Of a stretch of 64,000 nt of DNA, positions 7,470 to 14,848 are shown in pieces. Origin of the DNA: Bacteroidales bacterium (lineage in GTDB: Bacteria > Bacteroidota > Bacteroidia > Bacteroidales > UBA932); NCBI GenBank assembly GCA_015060245.1, contig SUYU01000007.1:1-64000 (forward strand), in the 5' to 3' direction. The position numbers and the translations under genes were made by a program. The stretch's first letter is position 1. Every line of letters begins with the position of its first letter. The notes under the pieces were generated by a model. It worked only from the letters and a program-made list of their open reading frames with translations. It was not told the DNA's origin and did no database searches.

Positions 7470-8729
7470 CTACTCTGCTGCTTTAAAGTTAAATATAGGT
7501 TTTATTATATTTACTACTTCGACTGTATCAGTAATGTTACTTAAAATTTCAGCCATAGGTTTATATACCATGGGGCACTCATCTTTGGTAGTTTCAGTGA
7601 CAGTTTCGCTATATATGCCATTCATAGATTGTGCAAAATCAGCCATGTTAATTTGCTTGAATGCCTGGCTTCGGCTCATTACCCGTCCGGCACCATGAGG
7701 AGCAGAATAGTTCCAATCCCAATTCCCTTTGCCGATACAGATTAAAGAACCGTCACGCATATTCATCGGAATGATGCACTTTTCATCTTTTCGGGCAGAA
7801 ATGGCACCTTTTCGGATGATATTGTCATCACCTATATAGTTGTGGACACTCTCAAATGAATCATTTGTTACATCTGCATATCCACCTTCTACCAAAAAAT
7901 CAAGAAGCAAATCAACAATAAGTTTACGATTGATTACAGCCCACCGTTGGCATAGGCGCATATCGTGAAGATAATCCTCACGAAAATCACCTTCCAAATA
8001 AGATAATTCTGCCGGGATGGTTGGTTTACGCATTTTGAATGAATTATGCAGATTCCGGATAACTTCCTTTAATTCATTCTTCCTACCCATCTGCTTGTAT
8101 TCAGTAATTAGGCGATTTTGCTCCTCCATCATCTCCGCCCAACCTGATTGACATTTTATAGCCAACTTCTGATATATCTCGGCCACTTGCTTGCCAAGGT
8201 TACGGCTACCTGTGTGTACTACCAAGTAATACATGCCCTGTTCATCCTTGTCCAACTCGATGAAATGATTCCCGCCACCCAATGTTCCGATGGATTTGTC
8301 AAGCCGTTTCACATCTTTCAATTCACGATAACAATGAATCTGACGGATGATACCTTTTGCTTCACTATACCTCTCCATATATTTCTGTGGTAATGGCATA
8401 TATTCATCGGTTCGATGATTCCTACCCGAAGGTATTGCTTTCAATATAAACTCATTCAAAGCATGGAAGTCAATATCCTTTAAACATCGAAATGGTTGTA
8501 CCAATATACCACAACCTATATCAACACCTACAATATTGGGAATCACTTTATCTCCCAAGTTGCCGGTAAATCCAATTACACATCCTGCACCGGCATGAAC
8601 ATCGGGCATAATGCGAATCTTGCAATTACTGAATACATCAATAGACAACAATTGCTTAATTTGGCCAACGGCACTTTCCTCCACATTATCCGTGAAGATT
8701 TTTACATCATATCCCTCGATTGTTTTCAT
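7470..8729 (-). CDS. rtcB: RNA-splicing/repair ligase RtcB
   Basis: About 419 residues. RtcB joins RNA 3'-phosphate or 2',3'-cyclic phosphate ends to 5'-OH ends using GTP and manganese. The catalytic blocks are all present: MPDVHAGAG, VGVDIGCG (Asp and Cys metal ligands), LGGGNHFIEL and VHTGSRNLG (His ligands), and SAPHGAGRVMSR, whose His is the guanylylated residue in the family. The frame extends to 8792, but the ATG at 8729 (AGGAAAA just upstream) fits the family N-terminus MKTIEGYDVK better. No archease gene is seen. Neighbours are a SLOG protein immediately downstream and a set of small genes, a HAD phosphatase and nucleases upstream, which suggests an accessory RNA-repair role rather than tRNA splicing. 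Confidence 0.93.
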   Translation of the reverse strand: MKTIEGYDVKIFTDNVEESAVGQIKQLLSIDVFSNCKIRIMPDVHAGAGCVIGFTGNLGDKVIPNIVGVDIGCGILVQPFRCLKDIDFHALNEFILKAIPSGRNHRTDEYMPLPQKYMERYSEAKGIIRQIHCYRELKDVKRLDKSIGTLGGGNHFIELDKDEQGMYYLVVHTGSRNLGKQVAEIYQKLAIKCQSGWAEMMEEQNRLITEYKQMGRKNELKEVIRNLHNSFKMRKPTIPAELSYLEGDFREDYLHDMRLCQRWAVINRKLIVDLLLDFLVEGGYADVTNDSFESVHNYIGDDNIIRKGAISARKDEKCIIPMNMRDGSLICIGKGNWDWNYSAPHGAGRVMSRSQAFKQINMADFAQSMNGIYSETVTETTKDECPMVYKPMAEILSNITDTVEVVNIIKPIFNFKAAE

Positions 8730-8876
8730 GATTTTTCCTAATAATCGTTGTTTCTTTCTTATTAGTTCAGCCCAATAGCGTTCTCGATCCATTCTCTACC
8801 AACCGAAGCCCATTCACCACCTATAGGTATAAGGTTAAGAATCAACAACATTATTGATTGACTTAGTATGAGTAAA

Positions 8877-8899
8877 CATAGGGTTTTGAATACCCTATG
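8877..8899 (-). other. Perfect 8-bp stem-loop between the 74-residue gene and rtcB
   Basis: CATAGGGT (8877-8884) pairs with ACCCTATG (8892-8899) across a 7-base loop. On the minus strand the stem is followed by TTTAC, a poor U-tract, so it may be a weak terminator, processing site or RNA-protein site in the rtcB leader. No gene is seen in 8730-8925. Confidence 0.35.
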
Positions 8900-8925
8900 C
8901 TTAGATTTGTTCTTATCCATAGTAT

Positions 8926-9150
8926 CTAGCCGATTTTCTCACAAGTCAAAAAAGATGCATTCATTTTCGACTTGTCAAAGTTGGTTGAATACTTGGTATT
9001 GAAAGCCTTTGCTATCACCTCATGATAAGAAGGAATTCCCAATGGTGGTGTACCAATCGGAGTGCTCAGTTCAATATACATACCCTTTACCAATTGCTTG
9101 TTTGGCCCCCAGTTCCAATTGCTCTTTGCTGAAATTTTCCAAAGTGTCAT
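8926..9150 (-). CDS. Small conserved protein, DUF6140-like
   Basis: A 74-residue protein beginning MTLWKISAKSNWNWGPNK, then VKGMYIELSTPIGTPP, a helix with HEVIAKAFNTKY, and ending NASFLTCEKIG. The layout (short basic beta-rich start, KGM.VEVST core, helix, terminal strand with CEK) resembles a small Bacteroidota family I recall as DUF6140; I could not search it. It has no signal peptide or membrane segment. It lies upstream of rtcB in the same orientation, separated by about 200 bases that contain a stem-loop. Function is unknown. Confidence 0.6.
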   Translation of the reverse strand: MTLWKISAKSNWNWGPNKQLVKGMYIELSTPIGTPPLGIPSYHEVIAKAFNTKYSTNFDKSKMNASFLTCEKIG

Positions 9151-9256
9151 AGTCTTTACTTTATTACGTGATACAATCTATTAGTTGATGCAATGATATA
9201 TGTAAACTATGCCGTTTTGAGACATAAGATGATAAAATCATTGTTTTCGATTGATT

Positions 9257-9601
9257 TTAGTCCCATAAGTTACGGAAATACTTACAGAAAAGTGATAGCC
9301 CTTCGGATACTCTCCTTTCCTCATCATCAGATAAAGAATGGACATATTTCATTAACTCAAATGCATCAATCATCTTTTGAATAGTCTTGTTCCATGTACG
9401 CATATCGCTAAAATCCCCAGGATAGCCATGTTTATCCAGTTGCTTGAAGGCTTGCAAGCGAGGATCTATCAGACGAGCCAATGTATTATTGGTATTCCAT
9501 ATCTCATCAATAGTGTAGTCATGTTTATGACTCCAAATGTGAGGTGTTTCTTCATACGTAACATCGAATCCATAGCATTTTTCTTTTTGCTCATAACCCA
9601 T
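9257..9601 (-). CDS. Conserved protein of unknown function
   Basis: A 114-residue cytosolic protein. The recognisable pattern is DYTIDEIWNTNNTLARLIDPRLQAFK, a GYPGD turn, W..TI.KMIDAFE, then EEGL-like SEGLSLFCKYFRNLWD at the end. The same spacing (a helix with PRL..FK, GYP, KMI..F, LF.KYF..LW) occurs in small proteins of phages and Bacteroidota accessory regions that have no assigned role. It follows the 314-residue gene by only three bases and is probably co-translated with it. I can assign no activity and see no metal-binding or catalytic signature. Confidence 0.6.
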   Translation of the reverse strand: MGYEQKEKCYGFDVTYEETPHIWSHKHDYTIDEIWNTNNTLARLIDPRLQAFKQLDKHGYPGDFSDMRTWNKTIQKMIDAFELMKYVHSLSDDEERRVSEGLSLFCKYFRNLWD

Positions 9602-9604
9602 TAT

Positions 9605-10549
9605 TTACTCAAACACCAATAAATCAATTCTAATATTCTTTCTATCATTGTTCGTGCTGAATATGTATTTGGGTGAAGGAATCTTACGGAATGCCCCGAA
9701 TGCTTCCCGAATTGCGTAATTCAACTCATCTCCATTACTCAAAATTTCTGGAGCAGAAGTAAGCACGATAGACTTACTTCCTTGTTTGACTGGAAAGTAA
9801 TCTCGGATGAGTGCAACCAAATAGTCAATATCATCCCCTGATTGAGTCCTCGATTCCATAAAACAATGATTAAAAGTATTACCATTCATTATCTCATCGT
9901 GTAGTCTTTTCGCAATACCATCATCCAAATTATTTTGTACTTTCAATCTAAAAAACAAATCCCAACGTCTCATTTTCTTTGCAAGCAAATGTGCTCTCAA
10001 CTTCAATCTATTTTCTCTATGTCTTTTAGGACCATTTCTGCGCGGTTTCCAAAACAAATGACTTAAAGAGTAAGTATTCTTACCAATGTCAGTTCTATTT
10101 CTACAATTCGTATCATGGAGTTTCTGCTCTATTTTGAAGTATTGTTCCTCGTATGGATTCATATATTTGTGCTGTTCTACCAATGTAAATCCTTCACTTT
10201 CCTCTTCAGGTGAGAATCCATAAAAAGTTATTTCCCATAAAATAGTGGCTGCTATTTCTTCTATGGTTGCATCAGTATTTTCATTTACTTCAACTATTCT
10301 TGACAACATACAATCCCACTCTTCCCTAACTTTAAAGGAGACAGACAAAAAAGGTTTTTCATCAAAATCATCAATGACTCTTTCTATTTCGATAGGAATA
10401 TCCACTCCTTCTTTGGCCTCCATCATACGTAGCACATCGAATGCTTCCTTAAAACAATAAAGATTTTCAAATACCTGTGATTCTATATCAATCAGATATT
10501 TTACCATGTCTTCAAATCGTACACTTTTAAAAATTTCCTGCAATGTCAT
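9605..10549 (-). CDS. Conserved protein of unknown function (DUF6557-like N-terminus)
   Basis: A 314-residue soluble protein. The N-terminus MTLQEIFKSVRFEDMVKYL, followed by LYCFKEAFDVLRMM, resembles a Bacteroidota family I recall as DUF6557. The middle (about residues 145-220) is very basic and helical, with repeated Arg/Lys around LFWKPRRNGPKRHRENRLKL, so nucleic-acid contact is possible. The C-terminus has SIVLTSAPEILSNGDELNYAI. It has no catalytic motif I can name. It is the first gene of a unit with the 114-residue gene downstream, and its start is 30 bases from a terminator that isolates it from the HAD gene upstream. Confidence 0.6.
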   Translation of the reverse strand: MTLQEIFKSVRFEDMVKYLIDIESQVFENLYCFKEAFDVLRMMEAKEGVDIPIEIERVIDDFDEKPFLSVSFKVREEWDCMLSRIVEVNENTDATIEEIAATILWEITFYGFSPEEESEGFTLVEQHKYMNPYEEQYFKIEQKLHDTNCRNRTDIGKNTYSLSHLFWKPRRNGPKRHRENRLKLRAHLLAKKMRRWDLFFRLKVQNNLDDGIAKRLHDEIMNGNTFNHCFMESRTQSGDDIDYLVALIRDYFPVKQGSKSIVLTSAPEILSNGDELNYAIREAFGAFRKIPSPKYIFSTNNDRKNIRIDLLVFE

Positions 10550-10578
10550 ATTTCCAATTTTATTGCAAAGTAAAAATA

Positions 10579-10605
10579 AACCTCTGCCGAATTGGGGCAG
10601 AGGTT
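10579..10605 (-). terminator. Intrinsic terminator after the HAD gene
   Basis: AACCTCTGCC (10579-10588) and GGCAGAGGTT (10596-10605) form a perfect 10-bp stem with a short loop. On the minus strand it is followed by TTATTTTTA. It sits between the HAD gene and the 314-residue gene. Confidence 0.75.
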
Positions 10606-10633
10606 TTAAGGAAATCTTATTTTATTGATTTTT

Positions 10634-11095
10634 TTATTCGTTTAGCATAGATATGGCCCTATTTGCTTGTTCTTCCGTTATTCCTTCGTATGGATTGGTT
10701 AAAATGAAGTGTGGCAATTGGGAGTCAAGGATTACATATTCGTCATCTATAATTACATACCGTATATCTTGTTTTGCGTACTTAGATAGCCATGAGGCTA
10801 TTTCTACTCCTATATTTTTGCCGAGCAATGACGGAGTAATATCAATTATCGTTCCCGGCAAGTTCCGAACTTTCCATAATTCCTTCATTGCATCTAATCC
10901 AAGATATTTCCAAGATGATTCAACTACGATGTCAGCATCTGTAGCATCAATGATTCTCTTAAGTTGCTTTACTGCTTTAGGGTCGAAAAATGCTCCATAT
11001 TCATCTTGCCAAGGTTTACCCTGAGATTGAAGCAAACCTTGGTAATGCTCTGTGTTCAATACACCATCGAAATCCAAGAAGATTATTTTAGTCAT
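10634..11095 (-). CDS. HAD-superfamily phosphatase of the RNA-repair-associated (HAD_SAK) type
   Basis: A 153-residue stand-alone HAD domain. Motif I is IFLDFDGVLNT (residues 5-15; Asp nucleophile and general acid); motif II is likely VVESSWK (about 56); the terminal acidic motif is VIIDDEYVI (about 115). The DxDGVLN form and the compact size match HAD domains fused in the so-called Swiss-army-knife RNA-repair proteins, where they are proposed to remove terminal phosphates. I infer the same here from the RtcB ligase 2 kb downstream in the same orientation. A terminator follows the gene, so it is likely its own short transcript or the end of the exonuclease/PD-(D/E)XK unit. Confidence 0.75.
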   Translation of the reverse strand: MTKIIFLDFDGVLNTEHYQGLLQSQGKPWQDEYGAFFDPKAVKQLKRIIDATDADIVVESSWKYLGLDAMKELWKVRNLPGTIIDITPSLLGKNIGVEIASWLSKYAKQDIRYVIIDDEYVILDSQLPHFILTNPYEGITEEQANRAISMLNE

Positions 11096-11138
11096 TAATA
11101 TTTGATGAATTGATTTCGACTAAACAAAAAATAGCTTT

Positions 11139-11738
11139 TTACCAATTAATCCAAAATTCATTAAATATGTCGCTTTCACACTCTTCTACTTTGCTTTTCA
11201 ATTCTTCATATGTAAATACATTATACCCATAATCTTCCGCAGAGTCATACTTCGCTTTTTTGAAATTTGGGTCATCTTTATTTATACAAGTAATTAATGC
11301 ATAATGTTTATACCATTGATTTGTTTGTTTCCTATAATGTTCGTCAAACTTATTTTTATAAACACTCAATTGATTTCGATATTCTCCATCAGTATCTTTA
11401 GTATTATGTAACTGAGAATAATATTTATTTTCTATTAGAATTGCATGTTGCTCTTTCTGTTTATCTTTATTCACAACTAATTCTACCCACAGGTCTATCC
11501 TTTGATCTTGTTTCCACACTTTAACATCTTCAAATGTTATGCTATCATTCAAATCAATAGAAAGTATAGCAGCAAGAATTTTTCGGCAATAGCTATACAA
11601 TTTAGGTTTGTCATCAGCGCATATAACATCTGCTCTGCGTAATGTCCAAGAAATTACATAATCCATGACAGTCTCTGCACTGCCATCTAATCCTGATTCA
11701 TCATTCATTAATCTAGGCAAATTTTTAATTTTTTCCAT
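11139..11738 (-). CDS. PD-(D/E)XK nuclease-superfamily protein
   Basis: A 199-residue protein with a plausible PD-(D/E)XK core. RIDLWVELVV (about residue 80) supplies the Asp, and HAILIENKYYSQL (about 97) supplies the E-x-K, followed by a helix with QLSVYKNKFDE (about 124). This matches the PD-(D/E)XK proteins often found singly in accessory DNA of Bacteroidota. The gene is markedly richer in A+T than the exonuclease gene on its 5' side, which suggests separate origins. Substrate (DNA or RNA) is unknown; it may process damaged ends or act in defence. Confidence 0.7.
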   Translation of the reverse strand: MEKIKNLPRLMNDESGLDGSAETVMDYVISWTLRRADVICADDKPKLYSYCRKILAAILSIDLNDSITFEDVKVWKQDQRIDLWVELVVNKDKQKEQHAILIENKYYSQLHNTKDTDGEYRNQLSVYKNKFDEHYRKQTNQWYKHYALITCINKDDPNFKKAKYDSAEDYGYNVFTYEELKSKVEECESDIFNEFWINW

Positions 11739-11764
11739 CGTCTTATATTTATTTTAAGTAAAAA

Positions 11765-12259
11765 TTACAATATCTCTCTCGCAATCCAGGCACAAGCCTC
11801 TGCATCGGCAAGGGCATGGTGGTGATTATGTAATTGGTAGCCGCATCGGGCTGCTACCGTATGAAGTTGGTGGTTGGGCAGAGTTTGTCCGAAAACCCGT
11901 CGGGAAGCGAGACATGTACAATGGAATTCATAATCAGGATACTCCATTCTGTAGCAACGGAATGCTGCTTTAAGGCAACTTTCATCAAAAGATTTGTTGT
12001 GGGCCACAAGAGGGAGCCCTTCTATCAATGGTTCTATCTGTTTCCAGACTTCAGGAAAGAGTGGAGCATCTTGGGTATCTTTGCTTGTCAGTCCGTGCAC
12101 TTGCGAGCACCAATAACTGTAATAGTCAGGTTCCGGTCTGATCAGTGAATAGAATGTCTCTGCCTTCTCTCCATCCCTGACAATTACAACACCCACACTG
12201 CAGATGCTTGTACGTTCACTGTTGGCGGTTTCAAAATCTATAGCGGCAAAATTTCTCAT
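11765..12259 (-). CDS. DnaQ-like 3'-5' exonuclease (DEDDh)
   Basis: A 164-residue exonuclease-domain protein. Exo I is FAAIDFETAN (residues 4-13), exo II is PLVAHNKSFDESCL (about 83), and exo III is HHHALADAEACA (about 146) with the His five residues before Asp, giving the DEDDh set. It lacks polymerase or helicase fusions, like RNase T/oligoribonuclease-type or epsilon-like single-domain proteins. In Bacteroidota this gene type is frequently preceded by a WYL-domain regulator; here only a C-terminal stump of such a regulator remains just upstream. Likely trims nucleic-acid 3' ends; RNA or DNA preference cannot be told. Confidence 0.9.
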   Translation of the reverse strand: MRNFAAIDFETANSERTSICSVGVVIVRDGEKAETFYSLIRPEPDYYSYWCSQVHGLTSKDTQDAPLFPEVWKQIEPLIEGLPLVAHNKSFDESCLKAAFRCYRMEYPDYEFHCTCLASRRVFGQTLPNHQLHTVAARCGYQLHNHHHALADAEACAWIAREIL

Positions 12260-12263
12260 GGTT

Positions 12264-12425
12264 TCAAATTCTATATTTATCCCACATCTTTTCTATTTTC
12301 CCGGCAATTTCTTTGCGAAGCCATAATGGTTCAAGCACCTCCATCTCTTCCCCATTCCTCAATATTTCCTGACAGAAATCAAATATAGGAGATACTTTAA
12401 GACTTTTTCTGCAGACCTGTATCAA
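12264..12425 (-). pseudogene. C-terminal remnant of a WYL-domain regulator
   Basis: On the minus strand, an open stretch from 12425 to the TGA at 12264-12266 reads ...SPIFDFCQEILRNGEEME, then VLEPLWLRKEIAGKIEKMWD. This is the characteristic end of WYL-domain transcription regulators (strand, helix, EVLEP.WLR, long helix). Everything N-terminal of it is missing, because the reading frame hits a stop inside the end of the LuxR-type gene. The stump lies four bases upstream of the exonuclease start, where an intact WYL gene is usual. It therefore marks a deletion or insertion junction near base 12,421. Confidence 0.7.
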
Positions 12426-13123
12426 TTAAGATCGGCAATATCAATAAGCCTGTTGGCAATTGCGTAAATGGTAAGGGCGGCCACACTGTGGATCTGCAAC
12501 TTTCGGGAGATGTTCTTTCTGTGTGTTATGACCGTATGTACCGACAAAAAGAGACGCTCTGCAATCTCCTTGTTTGTCATGCCGCCAACAACACATACCA
12601 CTATCTCCTTTTCCCTCTGGCTCAACACATTTGCAGCCCCCTCGTCGTGAATGCCGTTGAAGGGGAGGTTTATTGGATCCGCATCCTGTATGGAGTCCAT
12701 ATTCTCTTCAGCCATATATGCGCCAGAGCCATTTTCGTTCTCCAAAACCCTTGCTAAAACAGAGGCAACGGCTTCAGGTGAGTCATAGATGGAAATGACT
12801 CCGTCGTACCCCCGGGTGAAGGCTGTCTGCTCCAGGGAGGAGAGAAGGGCAACATACCTTACTCCCGAAAAATCTCTCTTCAACTTGTCAATTGCAGATA
12901 TACTCTTTTCACCCGGCATGGTACTGCACAATAGAGAGGGATTTACAATAAGCATATCAGGCGAGTGCATGTTCATGCAATTTCCAAGTTCTTCTGCTGT
13001 AGATATCTCAACTATATGGAGTTTTGCATCAATCAGCCCCTTGAGAACAACAATGACACCACTCCTCACAATCAGCGAAGAGTCCGCTACGGCAATATGC
13101 AATGTGTCATTACTTATGTGCAT
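12422..13123 (-). CDS. LuxR-family regulator with degenerate receiver domain
   Basis: About 233 residues. The N-terminal half folds like a response-regulator receiver (IAVADSSLIVRSG at the start), but the usual phospho-acceptor aspartate is replaced: the strand reads MLIVNPSLL. The C-terminal half is a clear LuxR/NarL helix-turn-helix (LSQREKEIVVCVVGGMTNKEI, then FLSVHTVITHRKNISRKL, about residues 166-215). The ATG at 13123 has AAGGAG seven bases upstream and overlaps the hemerythrin stop by 14 bases; the longer frame from 13141 lacks that site. No histidine kinase is nearby. I infer phosphorylation-independent control linked to the co-expressed iron protein. Confidence 0.85.
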   Translation of the reverse strand: MHISNDTLHIAVADSSLIVRSGVIVVLKGLIDAKLHIVEISTAEELGNCMNMHSPDMLIVNPSLLCSTMPGEKSISAIDKLKRDFSGVRYVALLSSLEQTAFTRGYDGVISIYDSPEAVASVLARVLENENGSGAYMAEENMDSIQDADPINLPFNGIHDEGAANVLSQREKEIVVCVVGGMTNKEIAERLFLSVHTVITHRKNISRKLQIHSVAALTIYAIANRLIDIADLN

Positions 13124-13823
13124 GGCCCAACTCCTTTTCAAGGTTCATGACTGCGGGAACAAACAGATAATCCTCTATACGGCAGTGCGACTGAAGTTCC
13201 TTCTCACACGAAAATATATCAAACAACACACTGTTGAGCAGGTTGTTGTTTGCACTCTGCTGCGGAATATATTTGATAATTATATTTTTGAGTTCAGTAA
13301 GTTTTTCATCAACGGGTATATGGTGCTGTGAGAATGTTGATATGGCAAAATTGCCGTCGGCCCTACCCTCAAGAAGCGACTCCACAAATGGAAAGACCAG
13401 TTGTTCCTCATACTCCATGTGTTTGCCCACTTCGGCCATATAATCATCAAAAAATTTGAGTACAAGTCCTGTAACCTCACCCTGCTTCCCAATTGCCGCA
13501 ACAAGTTTCTCCCTTATGCCTGGAAGCGCAAATTCAAGGAAATAACTGTGGGAACGCTTGAGATAATCAAGCAATGCCTCAACGGAGAGTCCGTTGCCAT
13601 AATCGGCTATTCTGTTAGTATTGTCCGACAAAAAATTTATAACGGCCAGAAAGGTTCCCAAATCTACATTCTGGCGGCTGCAGACCTGATGCACGCTATC
13701 ATCGCCAAAGCCCAACGATATTCCGAAACGGCTCATCACCAACAATAATGAGGCATTATCACATATAATCTCAGACATCTTGTCTGTAGCCTTGTAAACA
13801 TTCTTGTCACGCTTCATTTCCAC
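13110..13823 (-). CDS. Hemerythrin-domain (RIC/YtfE-like) iron protein
   Basis: A 237-residue protein like the repair-of-iron-centres family (YtfE/ScdA). The first 75 residues resemble the ScdA_N/DUF542 module (VHQVCSRQNVDLGTFLAVIN). The four-helix hemerythrin part supplies the expected ligands: H92, H135 and E139 (KHMEYEEQL), H167/H168 (SQHHIPVDE) and H213 with E217 (SHCRIEDY). The family holds a di-iron centre and helps cells survive nitric oxide and oxidative damage to Fe-S clusters. The stop codon overlaps the start of the LuxR-type gene, so the pair is translationally coupled. An iron-uptake ABC pair lies just upstream. Confidence 0.85.
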   Translation of the reverse strand: MEMKRDKNVYKATDKMSEIICDNASLLLVMSRFGISLGFGDDSVHQVCSRQNVDLGTFLAVINFLSDNTNRIADYGNGLSVEALLDYLKRSHSYFLEFALPGIREKLVAAIGKQGEVTGLVLKFFDDYMAEVGKHMEYEEQLVFPFVESLLEGRADGNFAISTFSQHHIPVDEKLTELKNIIIKYIPQQSANNNLLNSVLFDIFSCEKELQSHCRIEDYLFVPAVMNLEKELGHAHK

Positions 13824-13940
13824 AGGATTTACTCAAAAAATATTACTCATCAATTCAAAAAGAGACTCTCACTCTTGGTCTACAATTCATAAACAGTACA
13901 GATACCAAACTGAATTCCATAATCTTTTACACAAATAACG

Positions 13941-14795
13941 CTACAGCATCTCAAAGGATCTGGTCTCTTTATTGAAACGCATGCTGCTGTTGGTAAAGAG
14001 TTTCTCAAAGGCACCGGATTCCATGAGGGATGCCGGAGTATCGTTGTAGAAGCCGTCTGAAGCCATAAGCCAGATCCTGTCACACATCTCTATTGCCAAC
14101 TGGAGGTCATGGGTTGAAAAGATAATCAGTTTCCCTGTTTTATGCGCAATCTCCCTGAGAAGTCTGGTAATTATAAAACGGTTCGCTATGTCAAGGAAAG
14201 CGGTAGGCTCATCAAGTATTATTATTGAGGAGTCCTGGACAATTGCCGCTGCAATTGTGGCACGCTGGTACTCCCCGTCGCTCAAGCCAAAACTGTTTCT
14301 CTCTTCAAAGCCCTCAAGGCCCACCATTTCCAGAGCCTGGGAAATTCTTTCTTTGTCACTCTCTGTGATTGTTCCCAACCAATTGGTCTTGTAGTAACAG
14401 TTTATGCTGAGCATATCTTTCACAGAGAGATGGTTGGCCCTTTCGGTATGTGATGCCACAAATGATATCATCTGGGAAAGTTCCTTATGGCTGAACTCCT
14501 CAATCATACGCCCATTGTAGAGTATACGGCCATTTGAACCGGCTGACGATCTGCTGTTTGAATCAGAAGAGTGTAGTTCCTGCCTTCTGAAGATTGGAAT
14601 AAGCCCTGCAATACTCTTGAGCAGCGTACTTTTACCCCTTCCGTTTGAGCCTATCAGGGCAATGAGTTCGCCGGCAGAGGCAGAGGCATTTATGTTTTCA
14701 AAAATCACCTTCTCCCTGCCGTCATTATTGAATCCCAATGCAAGGGATTTTATTTCAATCAGTTTTTTACTCATTTCCTGACATTTACCATTCAT
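13941..14795 (-). CDS. ABC transporter ATP-binding protein, FecE/BtuD type
   Basis: About 284 residues. Walker A is IGSNGRGKSTLL (about residue 48), the signature is FGLSDGEYQRATIAAAI (about 170), Walker B is SSIIILDEPTAFLD (about 190), and the H-loop is IIFSTHDLQL. One oddity is an insertion after Walker A rich in Ser/Arg (about residues 72-90, RRQELHSSDSNSRSSAGSNG). It pairs with the FecCD-type permease 53 bases upstream to import an iron-siderophore, heme or corrinoid. No substrate-binding protein or TonB receptor for it is adjacent, so one must be elsewhere. A second start at 14774 (MSKKLIEIKSLAL) is possible. Confidence 0.9.
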   Translation of the reverse strand: MNGKCQEMSKKLIEIKSLALGFNNDGREKVIFENINASASAGELIALIGSNGRGKSTLLKSIAGLIPIFRRQELHSSDSNSRSSAGSNGRILYNGRMIEEFSHKELSQMISFVASHTERANHLSVKDMLSINCYYKTNWLGTITESDKERISQALEMVGLEGFEERNSFGLSDGEYQRATIAAAIVQDSSIIILDEPTAFLDIANRFIITRLLREIAHKTGKLIIFSTHDLQLAIEMCDRIWLMASDGFYNDTPASLMESGAFEKLFTNSSMRFNKETRSFEML

Positions 14796-14848
14796 TTACC
14801 TTTATTCTGCCAAATTTCCTGCACTTTCACATCCATATACCCGACAAA

